Shown here one piece after another: positions 1 to 13,000 of a DNA stretch of 64,000 nt. Source of the DNA: Sarcocystis neurona (Eukaryota; Apicomplexa; Conoidasida; Eucoccidiorida; Sarcocystidae). The translations under genes were made by a program, and so were the position numbers. Where the stretch lies: contig KL647304.1 of assembly GCA_000727475.1 (NCBI GenBank), forward strand, positions 226,272-290,271, given 5' to 3'. Numbering within the stretch: the first letter of the stretch is position 1; every line of letters starts with the position of its first letter. The notes below the pieces were generated by a model, which was not told the DNA's origin, did no database searches, and saw nothing but the letters and a program-made list of their open reading frames with translations.

Positions 1-3000
1 GAGCAAACGAACTGGCACAAACCCTATACATTGGAGTTCTCCAAGACGCGATCATGCGCGTACAGTGTGTCCAGTCAACGGGTTCGTGCTTTGCTGGTTT
101 GACGTCAAGACCATCTCTCGGCGGAGGCGGCCGCGTGATACTCGGACGCATTCGACGCTGCTGCAGTCTCGCTGAACAAAGGCAAATATGATTTCGAGAA
201 ACGACCAAACACAACCCCAGCAATTCCAGAGCTGCCGGTCGCCTGCCAGGAATGTTGACTCCTTTATTTTTTCGACCCGAGGTTTAACGGAACTACAAAG
301 GAGTTCAGGACGGATTAACCTTGCAATGTTACCTCTAAGGCGTGGAGAGGGCTCACGTGCCGGTGTACGCAATGTTTCGCTGCAGTAGTTCCCTGCAGTG
401 CGCAGCCACAACTGGCTCTCGCGTGTCCTACTCTCCCGACGAAGCACATGCTCCTTTGCTTCTTGTTTTTCCCAAGCCATCCTCACAGCATAGATTTGCC
501 CGCGTTGCCCAACCTCGAAACGCTACCTAATATGCACAGCCCTCGGAACCGTAAACTAGATCCTCCTGCGTCCCCCACAATGTACCGTTCTCAACGATGA
601 CACTGTAGTTCGCAAACGCCATCGGTAATCTGCATAACAGATGGGGCTTTGCTGTCGAAACCTTCTGATCCTACTGTCGCCTGTTGATGCACTGTATCGC
701 CAACGCAGTACGTCACGTCGCAAACATCAAAGTCACCTTAGCATTTCTTATCATCTGCCGCTCACCTCGCCCTGTTTGGTGGCTACCTGTGGAAGTGGCA
801 CGCTCCCATGTTGACGGAAAAAGAAAACGGAAGCTCTCCCACCTCAGAGATCACAGATCTGCTTTCGTGTTGCAATCTCCATAATGGCGACGTGTAATTT
901 CAGCCACACCCGTTTTCTATCTGCACTCCTTGCATTCCTCAGCTGGCGTGACCCAAACTACGGGCAACCGGCTGAGTCTTTTGTCTTATGTATGTCGTTG
1001 CAAAGGTTTCAATTTGAACGTGTTGAACCCCAAATCGCAGCTGAACGCGGCTAGCCCGGAGAAGAGGCAGATGCACTCACCTCCTTCCCCCCCGCCGTGC
1101 GGTCTAGCTCACCCTAACCAAAGCTCCTCCTCTGCGCTTACGAGGAAAGCAAAGACCTCGGCCTGCAGGTTTTCCTTTTCCCTGGACGTCTTCTGCAAAG
1201 TGAGAAGTGGTATGAGCAGTTGCTGCGAATTACAGCCCGCACAACAAAAGCTCGCACGCCCTACGAAGGGGGTCGATGAACTTGGCGCGCGATGTCGAGG
1301 CATCCAGGTGTCGCGAGACCCCCAGCAACTGAATATTCCCAGCAGCGTGTTGACCGCTAACACATCCAGCAGTAGGCCTATGGGACTAGTCTTCCTTTAG
1401 CCTGTCCTCCCCCCTGCCCATTAGTTCTGTTTTCACGAAGTCCCACAATACGAGCACACTTCCATCGACAGCCCCGACAGGACCGCTCCGCAGCGGTCGG
1501 TCGAGACTGAGAAAGCAAACGCAAAATTTCTGCCCCTTTGCCGCTTCACAGCAGCAGTGCAAAAATGTGCTACTGCACCTCCCATGTCCCTCCTCAGTAG
1601 TACCGTCGAGGAAACACCACTACATACCTCCCCGCCATGGTGCACGCACTGGCTTGTTTCAGGTAGCTGGTGTGATGTATCAGTGACATCGATACCTCGA
1701 TCCGAATGGCGCCGCGGGGCTAACGCGACGATCCTTCAACTGTATGTGTCACCCGTTTCCATCTACGGCATTGCGAAGTGTTTTAAAATGTTTGTTCAAA
1801 TTTGCTCGTCGACGTGTAACAGCGCAAGCAGAAAGGCAGCGGCCGGCACACACTAATAATGAAAGTGTCTGTGGCTGCTTGAAAGGGCTGTGCTCTCGGC
1901 TCGACGAATAAGCGCAGCGTGCGCTCCACTGTCAGTGGCCACTTCTGGAGGCTGGAAATCAGTACTTGGTCGGCTGCGCTTGTTCAGCGTTCAACGTCAT
2001 AACGTAAAGGCAAACCGATGTCATGCCAGATCATTCAGTATGGAAGACGTTCCTCTGTCCTCTCTGCTCGATATGTAAAAATTTCTTCAAACGTCATTTC
2101 TGTCTTCCTTTTCTCCACTGATTCTCCACAGCGCATGAAGTCTCGTCACACCACATACGTCCGCTTCACCATACCGAAATAGGAAAACACCCACAATGTC
2201 TCGAACGTGGTGTGCGAGACAGCAGTTCTCACCACGGACAAGTGTCGTTTCCCGTACGGTACGCATCGGTCGGTTCTCTTCATTCGCTCGCCCACTTCCC
2301 ACGGAATGTGACAGGCGGACGTACGCTGGAGTACGCAAGGGGTGGCCAGCTTCGCGACGAGCAATGTTGGGGATGCGCCCCAGGGGGAAATTCCGTTTCA
2401 ATCATTTGCATCGGCAAAGTCAATGCTGTAGAAGACGGAGCTCTAAAGCTACAAAGGTGGATCCTGCAAGAACGTGTCTGTTTAGTGAGCCACGTTTTTG
2501 TTAGTTCCGGCAGCTTGTGACCCGTAGGAGCAGAGACCTCTGGAGAAGGAGCCCGAGTTACGCTTTGTCGAACGGGGTCTGACTGCAGGATTTTGCGTAC
2601 CACCACTTCGCATCTGTGCTGCAGGAAGGGGAAAGAGGGAGGTCTCGTGAGAGTGCGACATCAGTACTCCTGCTAGCTGGCGCGACGCTTTGCCGGGCAG
2701 TAGTCCTGAACATGCCTGCCGCACATACTTGCCTCCCCGAATGTCACCGTTCTCGTTCCGTGCCATGTTTTGACTGACGCTAACCTGAGCAGAACATGTT
2801 CAGACCTGAGCACACAGTTGTTGAAGACACGCTGATTAGTGGTATAGTTTCCTTTGCGGCTGTCAGCTCTCGTCTCATTGGTACCACAGCCAACAGAGAA
2901 AGCAGCACCTCTTTATTTGTAGCCCACCTGCTTTCGGTGACGCTTGCCCCGGAACCAAATCTTATCTTGGTGAAAGGAATGCCCCAAACATACTCACACC

Positions 3001-4190
3001 AAGTGTGTGTGTGCGTTCCTAAGGACAAATGACTAAAATCTCATACGATACATCCTCCAGAGCAAGCTGTTCAAGTGTCACCTGCGTCACTTCCTATTCT
3101 CTAGGTCTGCATGTGGTTCCTGGAAACAACAGCAGTAGTAAACACGACGCCAAACAACCGCACAGCAGTGCGCAGGCCTATGCCTGGCGTCGGGGCAAAA
3201 CACAACCTAGCTTTCACCCACTTTGGACACGTTCACAAACTCTGTCGTTCAGAACAACCAAAAGCCAGCGTTCTTAGGCGTCTGTTTGTCTGATTCGATC
3301 TTCCTGAGCATTTGCTTCTTCTCCGATAAGTAGTCAGCGGATGGGTTTGCCAGGGTGGCCCATGCACTGTTAAAAGTGCACTGTGTAACTCCGCAGGTGC
3401 CGCTTCTCCGCGCCTATGTGCAGATACATGGAAGACGAAAAAAACCATTAAAAATCCGCGCTTGTCCACTATGGAATCCAAGTGCGTTGGGACGCAACAA
3501 ATAGGAACTGCAGCGTCTGGAATGCAGGTTGCGACAAACGAAATGCCCCTAGACTCTGTATCGTGTCTGCCTTGCTTACCTGTTACTCGTACATCTCCAC
3601 ATTCTGAAGGGTTTACCAGTGGTGTTGGTAGTCACCCTTTCAGGACAGTGTTACTTACGATTTCTCCAATCGACGACATCGTATAAAGAAATTCATCTAC
3701 CCGCTGGGTAACAAATACCTTCACGGAGCCTTTTAAAGGCTCGGCACGTGTCTCGCCGTTTTCTCGTGATTAGGATGATCTGAGGCCAGGAACACAGTTT
3801 TCAGAAGGCGCTAAAACCGTTGGAAAGTGTTTTAATTGTGTAGACCCAGAGCCCTGCACCATCTGTTGCGTATGTTGGTGGCTGTGCAGTTACTCTGAGT
3901 AAGTCTTATTACAGGTTTTGTAATCCGTGGCATGACCTCTGTGTGCATTGCAAAAGTGACCCCGCAGACAATTTCGGTAGCACCAGGTATCACTCACTCA
4001 TATCCGTCTCTCAATCTGTTGTAGAGAAGTTTTTTCTGAGGTGTTTACGCGCTCCAGGTCTCGCGGGCAAGCGCACGTCAAAGGTTCTCCCAAATAAAGC
4101 CCATGTTGAGCATTCAGTCACAACGCGCTGGCATGCAGACTAGGACTCAAAACATGCAAGACACTGTCACGTCGTGTAGCGTTTCATGGA

Positions 4191-4440
4191 GATATTCTTA
4201 TCAATGGCGTCGGCAGACTGCGACGCAAACAATGCAAAACATTCACCTCGCGATTCTCCTCGAGCTTAGCCTTTTCGGGTGATATTCTTGTCAATCACGT
4301 CGGCAGATTACGGCGCAAACAATGCGTGACATTCTCCTGTGGTACTGCTAATTCGAGACTTATTCCTATCAAGGACGTCGGCCCCCATGTCTATTTTCTG
4401 CGCATGCGATATCACTTCCGTTTTTCCTTCACTTGAGGCC
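4191..4440. repeat. Diverged tandem repeat, about 90-bp unit
   Basis: Units begin at 4191 and 4281 with GATATTCTT(A/G)TCAAT, followed by the shared words CGTCGGCAGA and GCAAACAATGC. A weaker third copy begins near 4359 (TATTCCTATCAAGGACGTCGG). The period is 90 bp between the first two copies and about 78 bp to the third. The copies differ at many positions, so the array is old. No reading frame stays open across it. Confidence 0.65.
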
Positions 4441-5849
4441 AAGGGGCCTTCACACGAGGCGCTTAGTTTCTCACCAAAACTTCAGGCAGGTCGTCGGTGC
4501 TTGAGAGGTTGAGACCAGCTATGGTGCCAGCCAAGGTCAACTGAACGGCTGTTCATTCTCCAAGCAGCGTACGTATTGTGACGTCGACGGCTGCGTCCAG
4601 CCCCGAAGAACGACTGTTCACCCGATGCGGAACTTCACTTCCGCGATACCCGACAGTGATGCTGTGTTGCAAAAAGATGCCGAACAACTTCGCACTGTGG
4701 GGATAAGACATTGAAGTGAGACCGCGTATAGTCACAAACTTCGTGTAGAATAGTTTGGGACGCAGCTGAAGATGGCAACGAGTGTTCGTTTTTGATGTTT
4801 GATGTCTTGATCTTCCACGCTTAAACAGAGTGCCTACGTTGAGAGCAGGACCATCACTTACAACCGAAAGCCGCGTAGTGAGGCATCAGATTCTCGTATT
4901 CAAAGTCACAAGCGAAAGAGGTCAGAAAAACTTTGCGTTTGCAGCACCACTTGTCCAGCAAGATCCCGTCACGCCGGCAACCAGAAGCTCCTTAACTGTC
5001 AAAGGCGATGCAATATTCTGTGTCACTAGTCATCGTGTCTCTTTGAGCCCCAACCATTCATCGACAGAAGGCCAAAGTCAAATCTGGGAGCAGAACATTG
5101 AAGGTAGGTCACACGCGTGTACTAGCACTGTGAACTTTTATCTTGAGGTTTTGCCTACGCGTGAGCGACGCTGGGATCAACACTCATTTGTCTTGGTTCG
5201 TTACACGTGTAATGGGCGTCACCTGAATACCTTCCGATCGCCGCAGTAGCAGGGCGACAGTCTGAACATACTGATAAGTTTTGATTAGCCCAAAGCAACA
5301 CAATCACGGTTTCACCAAACGGCCAACACGAATACTTGTGCCTCCGGTTACCCTTCGTGGTGCCACCTTACTCTCCTACTTCTCCCCTCATGCAACGATA
5401 CGGTGTCAGACGGGGTTTCACCCCTACGTCGCTACGACCGGCATCATCAACACAAGTAGGCGCTCGGAGTAGCACTTGTGTACGACGCGCCCCGATGCAA
5501 TCGTACCAGACGTACGTTTGGTAAGTCAGAGTGACGCCTCTGACGTCACTGAGTCAGCAAGAGCTCTTTAAGACGATGACGTCTTACAGGGCGTTCCTGC
5601 AGGGTGCCACTCAGGATTGGAATTTTCTGACGCGCAGCCATATGCCCAGTGCGGCAGAATAAAAAAGCCCTTTTACGTAGCTCTGAACATCTGGTGCGCC
5701 AGGCTGGGCACATCTCCACCCGGCAACCTGCCGTTGGCAGGCGCTGCGCTTTGATGGCTTTTGACGATTCCGCAGGCTTGCGACATGGTTACATATTCTG
5801 TTATCTCCAACAAAGTATGGGTTTGTAGTGTTCCCGGTGACGTCCGCCT

Positions 5850-5898
5850 GCAACGCCGCAAGGAACCCTTGCAACGCCGCGAGGAACCCTTGCAACGC
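5850..5898. repeat. Short tandem repeat, 21-bp unit
   Basis: GCAACGCCGC(A/G)AGGAACCCTT is repeated twice with one mismatch, and a third copy starts with GCAACGCTGG. The unit length is 21 bp, a multiple of three. The plus-strand frame through it is open but unrecognised (NPCNAAR-type repeats). Confidence 0.75.
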
Positions 5899-7036
5899 TG
5901 GACGTGATGGTTCAGGAATATTCACAAGATGCTGTTGTCATTCACGTTTACCAGCGGGATCCTTTCGTTTCGTTGCACGTGTGGCAGGCACGTCCTCTAC
6001 CCAAGACCGTGCTCTCCTACGTCCGCTTCATCGCTCAACAGGACGTGCTTCACCTAGTGAATCACAGCATCTACCAACAACCGTCCCTGGGGCGGTGGGT
6101 TTTCGACTTTTTCTATTCTGCCACGACCTGCTGGAGGCGTGCATCTTTTGAAGACAATCAGCAGATTTAGACTGATAGAATGCGTGACCCCTCGCAGGGG
6201 ACTGCGTCCGTTGCCTGTAGGCCAGAGTTTGACAGGGTACTCTGGGGACCGGCGTACGTCCTTAGTTCTCCACCATCTTGGAAACACCGGACAGCAGACC
6301 GCAACACGTTTCCAGACCCCATGCTGTGATTTCACTTGATTCTGAAGACAACGTGTCCAGTTCAGTTCTCAGGTCCCAACTGCTCCATTGTATCGCTGTT
6401 GCAGCCTTCAGTTCCATTCCAGCCGCCAGCTTAAAGCAAAAGCTGAATCTTTTTTGGCGTTACACCATGAAGGCGCATGCAACCGGAATCCTTACTATGA
6501 GCGTTTTGCCTGCTTATTCTTTCGCTCGCATATTATGCAAACACGGGCACTAACATGTACAGACACACTGCTCAACTCGTCCAGACTCACCGCGACTAAT
6601 AGAATTCCTTTTTCTTTTGTGAACCTTTTTCATAACCACTAAGTAGTCCTGTGCGTCTAGCTGCATCTAAATGTTCCCTACTGAGTCCCGCTGCTGTCAA
6701 TGCAATCAAGACCAGTTCACCTCGGTTGAGCCCGCAGTGCTTGAAAGTGCCCCACCATATTTCACTTTCACAACAAAGTGAACGACCGTTCAGCCAACCC
6801 ACGCGTGTATGTCTTTGAAAAACACTAATCTAGGAGACGAACGCGCAACATGCACCATTGCACGTGTACACTACCCGTTGTGTGGTCCTGCACGACCTCT
6901 CTACAATGCACACCGTCTATGTAATCAAAGGGCGACGTTCGTGTCTTCAGGACCCACAAGTGAAATCTTTTCTGGAGAGAAGATATGCGCTAGTCAGCAC
7001 ATTTGGTATCTTAACATATCTCACTAATCTACTGTC

Positions 7037-7090
7037 TTGAAACAGCTGGAAAACAGCGCTTTCTGTTTTCTGGAAAAGAAGCTGTTTCAA
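7037..7090. repeat. Two-tiered inverted repeat (hairpin)
   Basis: TTGAAACAGCT at 7037-7047 is the exact reverse complement of AGCTGTTTCAA at 7080-7090. Nested inside, GAAAACAG pairs with CTGTTTTC around a 6-base loop. The result is a foldback of about 54 bases with a bulge on the 3' arm. Its function is unknown. It could be a foldback element remnant or a structured RNA. Confidence 0.6.
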
Positions 7091-10000
7091 ACGAGAATAC
7101 GGACAATGGCGCTCCACACGGAGAGCAGGCACGACCTGGTTGCAAACTCAGGTTGGACATTGGTGACTTAGGCGAACTGTGGTACTAGTATCGCATTTAT
7201 GGAGTTTGTTTAAGCCCGGTTCACAGTTCATACCGTAAGCAACGCCCTGGAATAAGCATGTTATCCACCCACGTAATCGGACTCTCGAAGGTGGCCCCCC
7301 CCCGTACACGCCAAAGCAAATCTGACATGTTTGACAAAAGTGTAAGTGCTATTGTGTGTCAGAGAGCCCCTTTCGCGGTGTTGACATCCTGTATAGGCGT
7401 GCACTGCGTTCGCATCACGTGGTGAGGGAACACACCACACAGCCTTGCAGTTCATCTGCTGCACGCGCTTCGCGGTGATCACTCACTCACGTGCATACAT
7501 TACGCTTATGATTTCTCGAGGTGTGTTCAACACTTACAGCGTGCCGGTACAGGTGAGAAAAGAACATGGCCTTGGCCTGCATTTCAGATTGTATGTTGTT
7601 CCTGAAGGCTGCAGCAGCCTTCTACCGTGGAAAATGTAGCCAAGCACGTAGCCTTCAAAATATGCCAAAGGAGACGTAGTCAGTGTTCCACTTCTTGTTT
7701 AGACCCCCTCCAACATGGATTGTGAGAATTCTCCATCCTCACGCGCTTGGAAAGAACGATTCTATGTAGTTCCGTTTTCCTAGTCAGTGATTTGCAAGTT
7801 TTTTGGTTGTATACAAAAGACATCTAGACGTCTAAAAAAAGCTGTAACTCAGCTATTACACTCAAAAGACAGTCAGAAGCACGTTTTTTGATACTTCTCG
7901 CACTTTCTTCTTTGATCACCGTCGGGAGGTGAAATGTCCCGGGACAATTGTTTCCCATACGAAGACCCGTATCCAGTTTGTCCGCATAGGGAAGAATAAA
8001 GAAGGGAAGCCAAGTGGATTGTGTGTCTTAAACTGGAACCATCGAAGAATGATCAACCGTGAAAGAGCCGCAGCTTCAGTCTCCGCCTGCATCGTCGGAT
8101 GTCATTCCAGTGCTCCTGAGTGCACCAAACGTTGCTAAAGACAGCCGGAGAACGTGTCACAGGTAAGAATTCTGTGTGTGCTGCCAAAGTGTCTAATGCT
8201 TCGTTAACGGGAATCATGTATCTCCTGCTACGCTGTCGCCCAGGGGAACAATAACAAATGTTTCCAGTCCCAACTCCGGCGGAACGCACAACCACGAATC
8301 TCTGCTTCGCACCTTCTTCCTCTTTGGGACACCGGGTGTTCTATGATTGTTTATCACCGTGCATCAGCGGGTAGTCCTGTGAAGCAAGTAGGTAGGTTCC
8401 GCACAGCTGCATCCTCGCACAATCGCCTTCCTACGCTGGAGGATTTGTAGACCAGCACACAGTCACAGGTTTTCCCTATTCCTCTACATTTCGTGGTTAA
8501 ACGTTGTTTCTTCTGCCCACCACCATCCTTTCCGAAGTCAACGTTTTCAGATTCCAGTGCCGGGCATAAGGTCGCAGTCAGGCAGGAAAAAACAGATCCT
8601 ACCCCAACAAAACACCGTGTTTCTCCCTCCGCCATGGTCTTGTAGGCGGCTCTGTTTCCATCCAACCTGAAGTGCTGTCAGCTGCCATTCTGCACTACTT
8701 GAATGTCAGTAAGGCAAGCCGATCATATTCTCGATGGTTGTGAAGACTTCAGCAAACTTTGTAGGTAATTCTCCCCTCGAGTGTGCAGCTGTTGTCAGTA
8801 GAATGCTCCGAACTGCATGGAAAGTGCTGCGTAATTCCACGATAGAGGAACACTCAGTTTTACCTGACAAGTTAAAGGCAACTGTGTGGCCTGTTGAATC
8901 TCCCTTGATCTGGTACGTGTGGTGGGATATATTTTCTTGTATACCGAAATCGTGATATAAGCACCCCAAAGGTACAGGGCAAGTCCTGAAAGACAAGTTC
9001 ACAGTGGAGGGACAGCCGCACCCCTTTACAGCTGTGTCGGCTTAGGCGTCGGCCGTCGTCGCTCAAAGCCTGCTCCTCGTAGCGCTTCCGTTGTACATCA
9101 CTAACGCTCAGCAGCATTCGGCATTCATCAGTCTATCCACTCCACTGTGCCACGTACGCTCCCCAGTGCGTCCTGCTCAGGACCCTCAAAACTTTACTGG
9201 TCTGCGTTACTGATTACTGTAAGTCAAAGACATCAGAACAAAGACTCTAAGTACTGCAGCTCAAAGAAGCCATGACCAGGAAACGAGTGCGCCGTCAATC
9301 CCTTAGAAGTCGGTAGCGTGCTGAAGAAAGGAGCACCGTCGGCTGCGGCCGAGCGCTCTACCAGATGTTTCTAGCAAATTTTGACTCTTTTTTCTAATAA
9401 CCCTCTTGAATATTGCATGTGTGCAATGCGCCGACAACCGTCACATAACCTAGCAGCCACCTTTTTCCGTCTTGCGTGTCTGCGCTCTAGATATCGCACT
9501 GCCTTCTCGGCGTTCACTTCCAGCCCTGCAGTCACAATAACCCGAGCGCAGCAGAGGGCAGAGGAGGACGCGTTCATTCCGGACACAAAACCTTTGTCAA
9601 CGACAACCAACGTGGTGGGCCCGAAAGTCATTATCACAGCTCTCTCAGGCAAGCATACAGGCAAACGCCAGTGTTGTGTGGCCCTCTTTAAAGACTTCTT
9701 TTAGAGAGAGAAGTGTTACAACTAGGGGCGCTTCTCGTCATTCATTTCCGTTACCCCATTTCTTTGACCCAAACAAAAAGCCATGTCCACACGAACGTGC
9801 AAGCACCCCTTGGGAGCAGCAAGGCCAGCAGACTCTCCACGGCTACGTTTTCTCAGAGCGATGTTCCACACTGCGTCTATATCCGAGGTAGCAGTTGAAG
9901 TTTAAGCTAAAGCGCCTGCATCATGCTGCAACTACTCCTTCTGATCTGACCAGCCCATGTCCTTCTCAAAATACCTCTAAGCATGAATAAAGTCACCTAC

Positions 10001-13000
10001 GTGTCTGTGTGTGTGTGTGTCAATGAAGTATCACCACTCGTATTTCTATAAACCAAAAAAACCAAAGCAGCTCCTACACTAGTGCGGCTCACGTACAATC
10101 TGAAAGGCATCCATACTGCTGACAACCAGCCTGTATGCCTTCACGTTATCACGCATTCCGCCTTGCCCACTCTTCTCGTGCCCCGTCACAGTCAGTTCCC
10201 AGTACTCACGGATCTCGTTTGAGATGAGCAGTTTCTGGCTCTTTCTAGCAGTGCCGCATAGTTGACAACTAGACAGTGGCTCGTGCACTTGTAGCAGCCC
10301 AAACGCGGATCATCTGTTCTGTATTTCACACTGATGCGCCAAGCTCTGTACGTTCAAGCACAAAACTTTTCCGCGCATTCAGAGCATCTCACCCCTGGCT
10401 ACGTGGATGCACCGGTCACAAGCAAGGAAGTCCATTAAAGCAATCAACAAGGGGCACTCACTGATTCAACGCGGTTGCTCTGATGTTGGAGCATTGAAAA
10501 GTACTAATGTCCTTGATACCTTAAAGACTTTAAACCTGGAGAAGAGAACCACGCATCTGCACCACGGGACGAACAATGCACGCAAACAAGAGGTTGTTGT
10601 ACTTCTCACGTATAATTCCATCGTCAGTCTCTCGTTAAGCTTCGGTGCGAGCTCGCAAGGTTTTAACGCATCACATCTCCAGCACAAGGGTCGATGAGCG
10701 TTGAGGTATATCGGGTCGAGCATTTCGCCGCCCTTACACAGTAAGACGTACGCAACTCAGCTTGTTGGATGCCTCCCGTATCCGATATTCCTGGTGCATA
10801 TTTGGTATTTTCATAGCCTCAAAGATATGCCTAAGACACTGCTTTTCTCCTACTAACAAGAACGTATTGCCACTGTCACATGCAAACTCAGATTTGGAGC
10901 AACGCCGAAAATCTCTCCTATGAACATCAAAGGTCGGTGCCACTGCTTTGAATGTCCACGTAGTCCATTCCAGCACCGACGTATCAGTAGCAAAAGGGAG
11001 TCAGTTTACCAAAACGAAAGTACCAAAGACGGAAACAAATGCAGACTCATGTATGTTGGACTGCATCCCAGCTGCCGAGGTGCGGCAGAGCCAATGTTTT
11101 AACGACAATGTAGCGTGTACAGGCTCTTCAGTGTTTCGACGACTGTGTAAAAAATTATCCCTTCGTCATTGATTTCGAGTTCGAACCGAAGACTAGAAGC
11201 ACAGCGAATGGTATTGCACACGCAACTGCAAGCTGCGCTTCCCGTCCCAGCCTCACAACCGCCACAGTTATTCTTTTAGTCCTACACTGCACACTCCACG
11301 AGTAACGGGCATAAGCATCTTTCAGCTTCGTGTTCTTCCACCTTGGGCTCGACAGCAAACCTTCACCGCTCTGCAGTTCATAACTCGCTGCTTAAGCGCT
11401 CGTGCTGTATTCGTCGAGTTGCTCTATCGCAAGAAACTGTCATGTTCTTGCATCTCAAGTCACGACAATCTGGTTGTTGCGTCCGTCCGCCATGCGCCGT
11501 TGACGGACTTCCAGTGACGTAGACAATTGTTTCATGTCGCACTTTCAAGCACCTAAAGGAGGGAAGCGGAAAACTACCTCTCACTTGCTTCAACCCTGCT
11601 TGTTTATTGTCATCGGTCCTAAGCGCTCTACGTTTCTCCAACCCCCTGAACCATGTTCCCCTCTACATGTCATTACAGCTGGGAACTGAAGTCGACCCGA
11701 GGACTTCACACATGTCATTCAAAATATATGCGGCAGTGTCTCCTACTCAACGCATAGACTATAATGGCGTGTAACACTGAGCCATCTAGAGAATAGCTTG
11801 CGGAGCTTACTTATACAGTTTGGTGCGCTGCGTGTGGTACGGTCGTTTAACCCTCTCAGATCGCCGACATCTTGCTGCACGTCCCCGGCAAGCCTTTTTG
11901 CACCTCGCGTAATTTGAGACGGAGTACACGGGGAAAACTCTCGCGAGCTTTTCCGCCCTCATTTGGGAGTAGTTCTTGCCCAGCCTGTGCAGATAATCCG
12001 AAACAGTCTCGGTTTCACAATTAACGGCTCACAGTATAACAGGTGAATATAGCCGTATAACATTGCAAGGGCGTGCTCGATAATCTCTTGACTGTATTTT
12101 TTTTTTAACGCAGGAGTCGGAGGACCGCAGACGTGCGCGATATGCAGTGTCACATATGCGACACTGCAGCCGGCAAACGCTGCGCCGTTCCACAAGGAGT
12201 AGCGTGCAGAGAAAATCGTCTCTCTCACTTTTGTCACGTCGCGCGCTGAGTAGAGCCTCTGATACGAACTTAATCTCTGATACTCGTCTCAACGAAAAAC
12301 CCGCTTCAAAGTTCAACCCGCCATGTTAGAACCGCTCCAAAAATCGCCTCCATTGACTCAGGCTTTGTCGGACTGCATTCCACCTAATTCTGGCCTCCTT
12401 CGGTGCATGCGTGGACCACACACGACGCGAACGCAAGACAAGGGATCCTTTCCTCGAAGTGGTGCGCCTTCAGCCTTAGGACACGAGCGGGTCACTTCAC
12501 ATTGTAGACTTAATCTTTAGGAAATAGCTCGCCAGTTTTTTTATTGCGTACTCGTGGTTACACTGAAGCCACACGCGTTGTGCAGTTGCGACTCTTCATT
12601 TTCCGAGAATAAATGTGAACTTCTGGCTGCAGGAATTGCCCTTAGCGATATCCGGTTCTTTGAGTATCCGGCTTCAGTTATGCATACTGGTTTTATAGAA
12701 CTTATGACAGATGTCATATATGACAGTGTTACAGGTGAAGGGTGTTTTCGCAACGGCTGCGTCCACGTTCTTAATCTCTCCTCAGTTTAAGAGTGACAAA
12801 TCTTGGACTGCGTCACGTGTTTAGTGCGTAACTTGATCCAGAGCTCTAGCCCTGAGCAGGCCATACTCAGTTGCGCAGGCTTCCCTTCTTTGCTGTCTAG
12901 GTCGCGTTCCCGTGTAGTTATTCCCTTCTGTCTAATGCAGGTCGGTCATCCCTTCAGGTATCCGTCCGGCGTAATCGTGGGGCCCATGCAGCGCCCTTTG

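Noticed and set aside
9300..9372. Minus-strand GGTAGAGCGCTCGG resembling a tRNA D-arm
   Set aside because: No acceptor stem and no GGTTCGA T-arm follow, so there is no tRNA here.
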